Under the pieces are notes generated by a model that was not told the DNA's origin, searched no databases, and saw only the letters and a program-made list of their open reading frames with translations. Shown here in pieces: positions 44,201 to 53,946 of a stretch of 64,000 bases of DNA (its first letter is position 1; the number at the start of each line of letters is the position of its first letter). The position numbers were made by a program, and so were the translations under genes. This DNA is from Micrasema longulum (Eukaryota > Arthropoda > Insecta > Trichoptera > Brachycentridae): assembly GCA_022494885.1 (NCBI GenBank), contig JAGVSM010000985.1, positions 92,409-156,408 on the forward strand. The letters run 5' to 3'.

Positions 44201-47200
44201 TGATGCGGTCCTTACTCAGGAGGATGCAGTGGTGCTGGTCTCCGCATACCTCGAACACCTGCTTCGTCTTGCCCTCGATCAGCAGAGCTCCCAGCTGGTA
44301 CTCCCCAACTGAGAACAGAGAAAAATGGTTTATCGAATACAGGGATAGATGCAAAACAGATATAGACGATCATGTAATCAACATACCCATTTTTAAAATG
44401 ATTTATTTATCATTAGATTACTAAAATTAAAAGAAACACCTAATTTTTTTAAAGTCACTCTCCAAGCACAAGAGATTGCCTCTTTTTTGAGGGCAACAGC
44501 TCTAAAAAACTTAATATTATTCTTAAATATGTACATCTAATGAAACTGAAACAAATGTATCTTATTTGAATTAAATTATTTATTGACAATTCTTGATGGA
44601 ATTCCATTGTACTGATGTAATAACTTATATTAATTTATATATAAGTTACTTATATATAATAAATGTATCTAATATGTAATATAAATGTATCTTAATTGTA
44701 TTATATTAAATTTAATATTAGGCCTTAACATGGCGGCTTCCGTGGTGTAGTGGTAAAGACACTTGACTCACGCACGGAAGGTTCTGGGTTCGATTCCGTG
44801 TGAAAACACAATTGAATGTGATTGTTCTCAAGCCTGGGTGTTCTGTGCTGTAATTGGGTCCCCTGGCCTGTTGTAGTGCAAAAAAAGGTAAAGGTTATGC
44901 ATCACTCTTTACAAGAAATTGTGTTTGCTTTTACGTTACATATTTTATTTGATTACAAGCCTTCAAAATTAAACGTCAAGAAGACAAAAGTGAACATTTT
45001 CGACCCCTCCATCTATTCACGTTCAATAATGAAGATACTTTGAATTTTTGACTAATTTACTGATTTAGATAAAATTATAAATAAAACTATCAATAAAGAT
45101 AATTTTATTTTTAATTTTATCTAAATCATCAACTATGGAATTTTATCAAGAAATATCTACCAAGAATTTCATTAAAATTATTTATTGACAATTCTTGATA
45201 GAATTCCATTGTAATGATGTAATAACTTATATTTCCATGTAAGTTATTAATTTTAAAAATACTTGGTACACTTCCACTTATTTATTTTGACCAATTAGCC
45301 CTTTCACCCTCTAATGGGCATCTTCAGACTGGTGAATATTATACAGTGTAGGGGTAATTTATATAAAACTAAGTGTAGGTAGATTTAAAAATAAGTTGAA
45401 AAAGATACAATACACAATATTGCAATGGAACAGACTGAGACAAATTATTGGGGCTAATAAGGGTGAGTTTATAGAATTTAAAAACTCACCCTTATTAGCC
45501 CCCTCAGTTAGACCCTGTACATTGTAATAAAAAAATAAATATATTTCAAATAATATAATATTTTCTTAAAGTACACCACCGCCAACACATGTTGAGACAA
45601 TTGGGGAGTTAATAGTTAAAACCACATGCATGCGGAGTACCTATTTAGGCTATCTACAGTGGCCTGAAGACCCCTAAATGATAGAACGTCAAACTTAAAT
45701 GCGGCGTGTGACGTATGACGGGCGTGGCGTTCCAATTTTCAAGGCCAAACATGTCGCGTTTTGGTAGACACATTTTTTAACAATTTGTTTTTTGTTTTTT
45801 TTTGTTTTTTTTCTGTTTTTTAAACTCTAAATTTGTTGCAACCGAGAGAGACAACATTCAGTCAGCCCAACAAGTGAGCCCAAGCAAGTCAGCCCGAAGA
45901 GTTAGCGGGGCACTAGAGCAGTGATTTCTTTACACACTATAGATATCTATTTTGAGATAAATTATTTCTTACGTACGACTAAATACGCCTTGGGCATGAC
46001 TGAGCGTTTGGGCATGAGTAAAGTGTCATAATTTATGAAATTTATAACTTTAGTTTCTACAATAAATTTTTAATCACATGTATATTTCATAATGTAAATA
46101 ACATTTGGTATAGAGACTCGACAAACAGCTTTACTGATAAACAATATTGTTTTGTTTGTCAACATTTCTCACAAACAAGAAAATACTCTGAACCAAGATA
46201 GAGTAGATTTTTATTTCAATTAATTCGTGACCCACTTATATTTCGGTTGACTGACGTCACACTAATTATTATACTTGTACGATAAGTCTTATCTTTAATG
46301 CATTAACCATCCATTAGTGTGTAAAATTAATTTTTGTCTGTGTCCAGGCAAATGACGAATACGGTGTATTAAATAGAGTGTTTTTGACTCGATGGCTACC
46401 CTCAAATAAAAATCCTGAAAAAGGAAATCGAGTCGGGATAAGTCGGCCCCGTAGCGTAGTGGTTGGGGCATTCGACTTTACCCCTACCATGCTTGTCGAG
46501 GTCCCTGGTTCGATTCGTGGCAGGGTTGATGTGAAATGTTCATTTTTACCCTTGTGATGTCACATAAAATACAAGACTTAATATATCGTCGGTGATACTG
46601 CGATGTTGCAACTTGTAAAAGAATGGCACCTTTCTTCTCAGAATTTCCCCTTAACTTTGTTAAACGCTGTATAAAACAAAATACGCAGCAGCGTTAAGAG
46701 GATCATTACCGCGCTTCTTCTACAGGTAAAATCACTGAAATGTTTTTCCCAACGCTGGCTGATGCAGCAAACTTCCGTCGTCATCACCAAAATACTTTTG
46801 AAACAACCCAAATTTTTACCGGACACGGAGCTATGAGAAGTTACCTATATAGGTTTAAATTAAGGAATGATGACTATTGTCCATGCGATGATATTTCTTC
46901 ACAGAGTATCGAACATCTGTTATTTCAGTGCCCATTTTTCAGTTAACAACGCCATTTCTTGAAGCAGAATGCAGGAAAGATGAAATATCCTTAACAGATA
47001 TCCACACTGTCGTTAAAAGTAGTTATCAGGCGCCATTGTTATGGTGATTGGACTCATAAAGGTAATAAACCAAAATCAGTGACCGAACATCCCATTTCCA
47101 AGACAAACAAAAACGATTTTTTCCGAGTACTTTAGCCTTGTACATGACATGTAAGCCTACTAAATACAGGGGCCCAAACATACGACTATATAATTATTTT

Positions 47201-50200
47201 TTAAAAGATACTGCAATGCTGTGTGACAATCAATTAATTTTTTTGGCAGGTGAAGCTAAAAAGCATTCTGTTAATATATTACTTAGGATTTTAATCAACT
47301 AAAAATACTGTTAATATAAATACCCTGTAACAAATTTATTCCAGTAAAACATTTTTGTAAAAAAAAAAGGTTATGCGGTGTTACAGTATTATCGACGATA
47401 TTTATTTAACAAATTACAACAGGGATGGAGAATATCTTAAATAAAGGAATATGGAAGTAAAGGCATTTACAGGGCTTATGACCTGTCATTGACTGATTTA
47501 AGTGGTAAATGTTACACAGTGTGTAAAGTGGCCACTTAAACCAGCCATTGACAGGTCATAAGCCCTGTAGGCCTGGACTTCAATATTACCTTCTCTTAAA
47601 TGTTCTTCATCTCTGTTGTAATAGGCGGCCTCCGTGGTGTAGTGGTCAAGACGCTTGACTCACGCATGGAAGGTTCCGGGTTCGATTCCCGGTGAGAACA
47701 CAAAAATTAAAATGTGATTTTTCTCAAGCCTGGGTGCTCTGTGACGTAATTCACCACTGTAATTAGGCCATCTGGCCTGTTGTGGTGCAAAAAAAAAAAA
47801 AAATGTTAATATAAACAGCTCCCCAGGGAGTTGTTCATCTCTGTTGTAATATGTTAAAACTATATACATAGTTTTACTATTATAATTTCTAAAAAACATG
47901 TTATTGTAAATATGCAAACTTGATTCATAAGAAATATTTCTAGGAAAGCCATGTCGGCTATATAAAGAACAAACATCTATGTTTACTGGTACATTGTGAT
48001 TATCGTGTGTAAATGCTAGGGTTATCTGGGAGCGTTCGCGATAGTAGGTTACTTACGGATTTATTTTTGTTTTAGTAAACAATAAATATTTTCAACACAA
48101 CAAATACTCGTATGTAGCCATTACCCCCGAGTTTATTATATTTGCTGTATTTGATCACGTAATGACTTCCTCGGTTTCCATAATTACTTTTTAATAATTT
48201 TCATGAGGCAATTGAACGTAGTTATGCCTGTTGGAAGGACTACCGCTATGCTGAACAACATCGCTCTGGATGTTGATCTGTTCCACGTATCCGAAGGGGT
48301 TTTCCGGAGCAGGATTCTCCTACTACTTTGACATAAGTCTCTTTCATGTATTTTTTTAATATGCACATATTGTATGTATGTTTGTAATGTATCTTCTTCT
48401 TTTCCACATCCACTCCGAAGTGGAGCATGTGGACATCACCAGTTGCCTCCAGGAGACCTAATCGCCAGCCAGCTCTCTCGCTTCTTCCCATGTCAATCCA
48501 GCGCCCCTTAATTCTGCCGAATAAAGTCTAAAGATCGTCATTGACGGCCTTCCAGGACGGCGTGATCCCGCAGGCTTAAAGAAGAGGCAACTAGGGTTAA
48601 GGTTCTCTTGAGGTATGCGCAGCACGTGTCCAAGCCAGGTCCACCGTCGCATCTTCAAGACGCTTGTTATAGGAGGCTGCTGCGTCCGTTCTCGGACTTC
48701 AGTGTTAGTTATAAAATCGAACCACCTTATACCTAATATTCTTCTCAAGCACTTAATCTCAAAACTCAGAAGTTTGGTGTTTTGAGCTTTGGTAAGGTGC
48801 CAAGATTCACACCCATATAGGAGAACTGGCATTATACAAGAGTTGAATAATCGGCATTTCGTTTTGACTGAGTATAGACTAGAGTTCCAGACAACACGCA
48901 TCATGTTAAAAGTTGCTCCAGCAATTCCTAGGCGGGTTGCGAGCTCTTTATGCATGCTTCCATCCTCAGTTATGTGTACTCCCAAGTAAATACTCCACCA
49001 AGTAAATACTGTGTACTCCCAAGTAATAAAGCTGTTAACTTTCTCAGATTTCTTGTAATGTATATGTTATATTTAAATAAATGAATTAAATTATGCAGAA
49101 AGCAGCCGGTCCACAGTAAAAAAAAAATAGATAATGGTGTTATCGGGTGCAGTAAGGTCAATTCTATGTTCTGCTAAAAACATCCAGGCCGCTTTCATAC
49201 AAAAAACTGTAATAATCACCTTCTGAAAATGGTGTTGGTCACAAAAACGGCATTTCTCAATTTGCAGAAAACACCCACAGCACTAGAAAAATCTTACAGT
49301 AAAGATGCAAATGCAAAAATTGATGCCTCCAGAAATCTAGTTCTCTTTAATAAATTAAAGTTTTTTTAATTTTACAACAACAACAACAAACCATCACGCC
49401 GTTTCTCCGTAAGGGTAGGCAAAGAGGATAGAACGCCACATCACTCTATCTTTGCATACAGATCTCGCTCCCTCTACATTCATACATCTTCTCATGCACA
49501 CGCGCCGATTATTCTGACTTACATGTCCATCTTCAAATATTTGTTGGATTTGGTCTTGCCATGTCTTTCTCGGTCTTCCTATATTTATGCTTCCATTAAC
49601 ATTCGCATTGTAAATATTCTTAGCTGTTCTTTCACTGTCCATTCGCTATACATGTCCAAACCAGAGCAGAGCTTCTTTCTTGATTTTGTCGATAATGCTC
49701 AGTGGTGTAGTCCTAAATAAAAAAGTACCAGAGCGCACCGCCACCACCTTGGTGAAGAGGGAGGGAAGTGGAAAGGGGGAGAGGAGGACACATGTTTAGA
49801 CTTTTGCCAGTCATCGGCAATAAATATGTTTGTTGTTATTTCGAATTGTTTGAAGAGAATTGAGTAGATATTTTTTTGAAACATAATATTTGTTCCTGAC
49901 CAGAGCTGGAGCCCCCCTCCGCTCAGATAAAAAGTGCCGGAGCGCCGCTCCGGTGCGCTCCGGCTCGACTACATCACTGATAATGCTTCTCTCAGCCTTA
50001 CATAATGTACAGATTTCAACATTTGTGCATTTACTTCGTTAATTCAAAAATACCCGTATCAATCTCACCTCACACATTCAAAGTTTGAATGAGGTGTCGT
50101 TTAAAGTTATTATAACAAATGAATTAAGTGATTATTTGCAATTAAGTACCCCGATATAAATAAAATAATATGCTCAATACATAATGACACAGCATACATG

Positions 50201-52886
50201 GTAGTTTTAATAGGGCTGGCTGTTGTCTGCAGAATGCATATTATATACATCGGTAGTCGCTTTCATCTTGCGAACAATAATATAACATGTGAAAAAAGTG
50301 CTTTATTTATTTAGTTCTTTATTTTTTACTCTTTATTATGAACACTTGACTAACTTACTACTCTGCTAATGTATGTTTTTTAAATTTAAATCATTGTCAT
50401 AAACTATTAAATAATTTCTAACTTAAAATTCATAAATAGGGTCTATGCGCTCTGTAGCTGCAGGATATCCAGCTCTTATTTGTTAAAGTCTTTTTTAGAA
50501 AAATCATAAAAACCAAAATTAAATTTTTAAATAATGTAAATGGGGGCTAGACTTCATACCGCCGTAGCAGCAAGACATGATGTAATCTAGCTCCTATCTG
50601 TTATCTGTTATTAAATTAAATTATAATTGGAAACGAGGAACTTGAGTCCCAACCGTCAATGCGCTATGTAGCTGCAAGACGTGTTGGAATATTGTAAAGC
50701 GCCCTTGAGGTGATAGTCACAAAAATGGCGCTATATAATTTATCCACAGTAATAATAATTTGCACACATGCACACTGCAGGTTGTGTGGTCAGCCAGACT
50801 TTAAAAATCAACTTGTCAAACACATAATTCAATTAATTTTTGTATTGCAATATTTTGAGTTTGTCCAAATGTTTGTATATTTTGAGTTTGTCCAAATTTT
50901 TGTAGACAAGGAATGGATTCAACTCCCAGGAGAGCTGTTAATAATAACATTTTGCAACAGAAATGAAGAAAATTTTTAATATGTTTAAAAATGTGAATAT
51001 TAATAGCTCCCCAGGGAATTGAATCCAGTTATTGTCTACAAAAATTTGGACAAACTCAAAATATTGTTGATAAATACACCTGGTCCATGAAGAGGAACTG
51101 CATAAAATGCAGTTTGTCAGCAGGTGCTCTTAGTAAAGTTCTAATATATATACATAATCTTATCTCTTCAATTCTATAACACATAAAAACTCTTATTATT
51201 ATGGGGAAAAAAAAATGTATAAAACACAAAAAAAATATCAATATAAAAACCCACATTCTAAAAGCCAGATTTTCAGCAGACGTCTTTCTCTTGAGCCAGA
51301 TAAGTTTTCTGATTTTTTATATTTAATGAGAGCATATTATACATTTTTGATATATTGTACTCTAGTATTCTTTTCCCGTATTTATTATTGAATTTAGGGT
51401 GACTAGTCCATCTACACCAGTGAACCAAGTATTATTTACATGCTCTAATTTATTTCTATATTCAGATAGAGACGCATGCTGAGAAACCAGCTTGGACCAT
51501 AATAAAGTTCTAACAATATGAACAAATTAATAAAATTTGAACTCCGTCACAAGTTCTTGCGAATTAAACAATCAACTATAGCGTAGCTATGTGCTATGAT
51601 CAATAGATTTCTGGTTTCTGGGAAGCCATTTTTTTCAATACTTAGTGTATTTTTACACTACAAGGCTCTACTTTTAAATGTCAAAATAACTAGTGGCATC
51701 ACGGGCGGAGTAGTTTCAAAACTTTAAAAAAGCATAGCAATGATAATACTATGTACATTTTTTTTGCTTAGTCTAGTATTTTTTTTTAAACCACTGAACT
51801 TTCTCATTAATGAAAATTTGTTTTAAAAAAACAATGTCATTAAAAAAACAATGTTTCAAAACAACACAGGCAAAGTCAAAACAGTTTTTTTTAGTATAAA
51901 TATACGTAGTACCTACTTAGTATTTCATGATATTAATGTTCCAAATATGAAGTAGTAATTATGTCATTATTAAAGTAATCTTGAGTCATCTTGTGATAAT
52001 TCACATCTGTCCATGAAAGCATGTCCATTACTTATTTAATCCTACCATTTTTAACAAATATATAAAAGAATATCCGAGTATCGACCCTGATGTATGGGAG
52101 CGAAGTATGAACTTCGAAAAACAGGGATGAAAGAAGCTGAATGCTGTCGAAATGTGATCTCTCAGGCGAATGTGTGGTAAAGCTATGTATGATAGATTCA
52201 CAAATGTTGAGAAAGGCTGAGATCTGTACATTATGTAAGGCTGAGATAAGCATTATCAACAAAATCTAGAAAGGAGCTCTGCGCTGGTTTGGACGTGTAG
52301 AGCGAACGGACAGCGAAAGAACGGCTAAGAATATTTACAATGCGAATGTTGATGGATACAGAAGTAGAGGAAGACATGGCATGACCAAATCCAACAAATA
52401 CTTGAAGATGGACATGTCAAAAGTCGGAATAATCGGCGCGCGTGCATGAGAAGATGTATGAATGTAGAGGAAGCGAGATATGTATGCAAAGATAGAGCGA
52501 TGTGGCGTTCTATCCTCTCTACACGGAAACGGCGTGATGGTTTGTTGTTGTTGTATATCAGAGTATTACTTAATATTTTAATACACACAAAAAAAAGGTT
52601 AGTTGAATCGACGGATGGACAAAATAAACAGAAATAGCGTTAGATGTATTTAATAAACAATCACTTTGTTTTGCTTGTTTATTTTTTTTACACATGTTTC
52701 TTATATGCAATATTATCCATCATCAGGCGAAAATATAAACTGTTGTCTAAAAAAATTATAAACTTGTGTTCGATTATTTATTTAATATTTACAATGTCAG
52801 TTTGCAAAGTAAACACCGAATAATAAATGGCATGGTTTTTAATTTTAAATGAATAATTTTATCTTACCTTTAGTTGGATGTGACAT
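38258..52886 (-). CDS. PAICS: Bifunctional AIR carboxylase / SAICAR synthetase, complete, 8 coding exons
   Basis: Coding exons (minus): 52,886-52,868; 44,308-44,105; 41,997-41,740; 41,315-41,190; 40,873-40,788; 40,572-40,404; 39,087-38,870; 38,458-38,258. All borders are GT/AG and phases match, giving 426 aa (I recall 425 for human). The enzyme catalyses two steps of cytosolic de novo purine synthesis. Residues 1-~250 are SAICAR synthetase (IEGKTKQVF at 17-25, [59 protein letters not shown]). Residues ~265-426 are AIR carboxylase (GSTSD 274-278, SAHKG 302-306, AGRSNGL 330-336, [16 protein letters not shown]). The start exon is only 19 nt (MSHPTK plus one base), chosen because its donor GTAAGAT and phase fit exon 2 and give a family-like N-terminus. 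Intron 1 is 8.6 kb of transposon debris. It is divergent from PPAT, with a probable shared promoter. Confidence 0.95.
39400..39670 (-). repeat. Dispersed element end in a PAICS intron
   Basis: 39,470-39,515 is the complement of the CCTCGGCACGGG element end at 37.9 kb. The AT-rich remainder looks like a LINE 3'UTR. This is within the intron 39,088-40,403. Confidence 0.5.
42113..42155. repeat. Retroelement-terminus-like motif in PAICS intron 2
   Basis: ACCGACCGGTTTCAAAGCTA then CAAGCTTCTTTATCAAG is the complement of 28,355-28,388. Confidence 0.5.
42238..43004. mobile_element. Non-autonomous DNA transposon with 29-bp TIRs, in PAICS intron 2
   Basis: The left end, CTATTCTGCCATCATAAGAA then AGAAGGACG (42,238-42,266), and the complement of the right end (42,976-43,004) agree at 27 of 29 positions. 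The interior is AT-rich without an open frame. Confidence 0.75.
43235..43560 (+). pseudogene. Fragment of a widespread arthropod repetitive gene family of unknown function
   Basis: The frame reads [20 protein letters not shown], then [20 protein letters not shown] and [13 protein letters not shown]. After a TGA at the usual Trp position it continues [13 protein letters not shown]. This resembles the DAKIKEGVFVGPQIR...AWNSFKxV family that recurs in many arthropod genomes and is thought to be mobile-element-associated (recalled from memory, not searched). It is truncated and stopped, inside PAICS intron 2 and antisense to PAICS. Confidence 0.5.
44450..44510 (+). repeat. Inverted partner of 60,725-60,775
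   Basis: AGTCACTCTCCAAGCACAAG then AGATTGCCTCTTTTTTGA matches the complement of the 60.7-kb segment. One copy is in PAICS intron 1 and the other in PPAT intron 1. Confidence 0.55.
44560..45245. repeat. Direct repeats around a SINE and a 30-bp-arm hairpin
   Basis: 44,575-44,632 and 45,178-45,232 share TTATTTATTGACAATTCTTG and GATGTAATAACTTATAT. At 45,062-45,127 two 30-bp arms (28 of 30 matched) starting GATTTAGATAAAATTA face each other across six bases. It may be one MITE interrupted by the SINE at 44,732. Confidence 0.55.
44732..44887 (+). mobile_element. tRNA-derived SINE, family A
   Basis: CTTCCGTGGTGTAGTGGTAA (box A), GGTTCTGGGTTCGATTCC (box B), body CTCAAGCCTGGGTGTTCTGT and CCTGGCCTGTTGTAGTGC plus A-run. 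A short deletion affects the TTACCACTG block. Confidence 0.85.
45450..45502. repeat. Perfect 21-bp-arm inverted repeat
   Basis: Arms at 45,450-45,470 and 45,482-45,502 (GGGGCTAATAAGGGTGAGTT plus T) are exact complements separated by 11 bp. It stands out in AT-rich intron 1 of PAICS. Confidence 0.85.
45505..46440. other. PAICS intron 1, no gene seen
   Basis: No recognised coding motif. TAAATTTGTTGCAACCGAGAGAG at about 45,827 resembles 63,556-63,580. A TTTTTTTG-rich stretch lies at about 45,785-45,815. Confidence 0.4.
46443..46570 (+). mobile_element. tRNA-like SINE, family D (single copy here)
   Basis: GGCCCCGTAGCGTAGTGGTT (box A-like) and CCTGGTTCGATTCGTGGCAG (box B), followed by GTTGATGTGAAATGTTCAT, similar to the start of the family B body. 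It is a distinct head on a related body, or a diverged family B member. Confidence 0.6.
46740..46980 (+). mobile_element. LINE RNase H/C-terminal zinc-knuckle remnant
   Basis: The frame 46,740-46,946 reads [20 protein letters not shown] and [19 protein letters not shown]. This is the LTGHGxFxxYLxRF...CxxC...EHxLFxCP signature at the C-terminus of R1/Jockey-type LINEs. The rest of the element is absent. Confidence 0.75.
47060..47405. other. PAICS intron 1, no gene seen
   Basis: AT-rich, no recognised feature. Confidence 0.4.
47414..47621. mobile_element. Foldback MITE, ~208 bp
   Basis: Nearly the whole element is an inverted repeat. The left arm starts TTACAACAGGGATGGAG and contains TACAGGGCTTATGACCTGTC. 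The right arm is its complement and ends CATCTCTGTTGTAA. The arms meet around 47,515-47,525. A half copy is at 63,566-63,690. Confidence 0.8.
47624..47803 (+). mobile_element. tRNA-derived SINE, family A, best-preserved copy
   Basis: GGCGGCCTCCGTGGTGTAGT with box A, CCGGGTTCGATTCCCGGTG with box B, and full body to CTGGCCTGTTGTGGTGC and a 13-A tail. TTCATCTCTGTTGTAATA (18 bp) occurs just before it (47,606-47,623) and again at 47,834-47,851, a possible target duplication with 30 bp of extra sequence at the 3' side. Confidence 0.85.
47855..48385. other. PAICS intron 1, no gene seen
   Basis: No recognised domain. The end merges into the LINE 3' region that follows. Confidence 0.35.
48386..48990 (-). 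mobile_element. LINE reverse transcriptase C-terminal fragment (family 4)
   Basis: The minus frame 48,985-48,458 (about 175 codons, open) reads [76 protein letters not shown] and [13 protein letters not shown]. This is the typical end of endonuclease-type LINEs. Family 4 also occurs at 35.5-36.1 kb. Confidence 0.8.
49000..49380. other. PAICS intron 1, no gene seen
   Basis: AT-rich, no recognised feature. Confidence 0.4.
49384..50035 (-). mobile_element. RTE-like LINE 3' end (family 3), interrupted by a hAT-like MITE
   Basis: The minus frame 49,642-49,394 reads [50 protein letters not shown] and GETA stop. Upstream sequence (TGTACATTATGTAAGGCTGAGA on minus) resumes beyond the MITE at 49,980. 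Confidence 0.8.
49700..49979. mobile_element. hAT-like MITE, copy 1, 280 bp with 8-bp target duplication
   Basis: Terminal repeats CAGTGGTGTAGTC and GACTACATCACTG. The flanks carry the direct repeat ATAATGCT (49,692-49,699 and 49,980-49,987). An 8-bp duplication and CAGTGGTG-type ends are characteristic of hAT transposons. Subterminal CCGGAGCGCCGCTCCGG palindromes are prominent. The related LINE copy at 8.3 kb is uninterrupted here. Confidence 0.88.
50036..50690. other. PAICS intron 1, no gene seen
   Basis: No coding motif. GTAGCTGCAGGATATC-like and GTAGCTGCAAGACGT-like phrases at 50,455 and 50,670 hint at internal duplication. Confidence 0.35.
50690..50760 (+). repeat. L2-like LINE tail
   Basis: GTAAAGCGCCCTTGAGGTGAT and AAAATGGCGCTATATAATTT with TAATAATAAT: the 3' tail of the L2-like family without coding sequence. 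Confidence 0.7.
50848..51067. mobile_element. Foldback element with ~66-bp arms
   Basis: Arms at about 50,877-50,942 and 51,000-51,067 are complementary (TTTGAGTTTGTCCAAATTTT and TGTAGACAA in one, their complements in the other). The segment TATTTTGAGTTTGTCCAAA is additionally duplicated at 50,851. Confidence 0.75.
51070..52070. other. PAICS intron 1, no gene seen
   Basis: AT-rich, with homopolymer runs and a doubled AAAAAACAATGT at about 51,829 and 51,842. Confidence 0.4.
52075..52560 (+). mobile_element. RTE-like LINE 3' end (family 3)
   Basis: TGTATGGGAGCGAAGTATG (the LMYGSEV region), then GCGCTGGTTTGGACGTGTAG (LRWFGRVE), AAATACTTGAAGATGGACAT and CTCTACACGGAAACGGCGTG. It is frameshifted and stopped, and it reaches within 310 bp of the PAICS start exon. 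Confidence 0.8.
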
Positions 52887-53867
52887 TTTGAAATGGTATT
52901 TAGACCGGCTAAAGTTTACTACGAAGTAATAACACACAAACTGACGAGATGATAATGCGAATGACACTGAATTGCTTGTCAGCGGCAATATGTGCAATAA
53001 TGGTTTATCGCTTACGGCCGACCGGCTTTGTGCAAAAGTCGAAAACAAAAAAGTGATAATAGACTTTCACAAATCAAAAATATAAAACCCTGTTAACCGC
53101 GTAGACTCGTAGACAGTTGACACCACGTGGTTTAAAATTTACGTTTTTTTTAGTCTTTCGGGATTTAGAATCCCTATGAAATTATTTATTGTTTTTTTAG
53201 TTAGTAAAATATTAACACAAGTCAAAAAGCTAAAGTCATTTATACAAGCTGATTAGAAGTCCGTAACACGTAAGTGACCACTATTTTGATGTCATTTTAC
53301 TTTTAAACTTTATTATCTTAATTGTTTTACTCAATGTTTATTGCTACCTATGCTAAGAGTTCAATTAAAATAGATAAAACAGTAAAAATACGACTAATAC
53401 TAAAATTATTACAAATCATTTGGGATCATGTAAAATGATATTCACAAAAACACGAGTTGATAATTTCCCTAACCATTTTTTTCTACAGTCGAGATGGAAA
53501 GTTGACCAATTAAAAATTAGACCATAGACGAGAACGCGCCTGATTGGTTTAAATGAAGTCAAATTAGGCGCCAATGTTAAGTAAGTGAACTTGCGCGTCA
53601 ACAAATTTCTTAAATTTAATAGCGTTGCCAAAACTTCTTCTGTGACCGCGTGGCAGTACGCTAATTTGAAAATACCAACGCTTTCTGAACTATCGGTAGT
53701 TTGCTAAAATAATTAGAATGTCACGGAGATAAAATCAAGTGGGGAAATAAATAAGTTAGTTTCTGCCGTTCTGCGAATCGTTGGAATGATTTAATCATTC
53801 GATAAGGTTCTAGTTCCATTCTTTGTTTGTGTTATGGTTATAGTTATGAGCCCTGTCAGTAAGTTTC
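52887..53867. promoter_or_regulatory. Probable bidirectional promoter of PAICS and PPAT
   Basis: This interval separates the PAICS ATG (minus) from the proposed PPAT start (plus). It contains no transposon sequence that I can pair with another part of the window. Initiator-like TCAGTT occurs on minus at 52,944-52,939 (55 nt upstream of the PAICS ATG) and on plus at 53,866-53,871. A perfect CCACGTGG palindrome (CACGTG E-box) is at 53,123-53,130. In vertebrates these two genes (GPAT/AIRC) share such a promoter. The exact start sites are inferred. Confidence 0.6.
53124..53129. promoter_or_regulatory. CACGTG E-box
   Basis: Palindromic E-box inside CCACGTGG, about 180 bp upstream of the proposed PAICS start. 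CACGTG is the Myc/Max-type site, and Myc is known to activate purine-synthesis genes in animals. Function here is inference. Confidence 0.5.
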
Positions 53868-53946
53868 AGTTCGAGAATCATATCACGCACGAGCGCTGAT
53901 CTTGGCGTGTTCGGCCTGATTTTTGCACGAATCTCCGCACCTTATT
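53868..53946 (+). other. PPAT: Proposed non-coding first exon of PPAT
   Basis: TTTCAGTTCGAGAATCATAT (initiator-like) through GCACGAATCTCCGCACCTTA, then TT|GTAAGTAAAAC, a consensus donor. A short upstream frame starts at ATG 53,833. No protein homology is expected. Support comes only from position, donor quality and absence of repeats. Confidence 0.4.

Noticed and set aside
44004..44354. Whole minus frame as one exon starting at ATG 44,354
   Set aside because: The codons before 44,308 and after 44,105 do not match PAICS. Consensus acceptor and donor sites mark the true exon, and the start lies in the 52.87-kb exon.
48789..48989. 66-codon plus frame
   Set aside because: Antisense shadow of the LINE fragment at 48,386-48,990.
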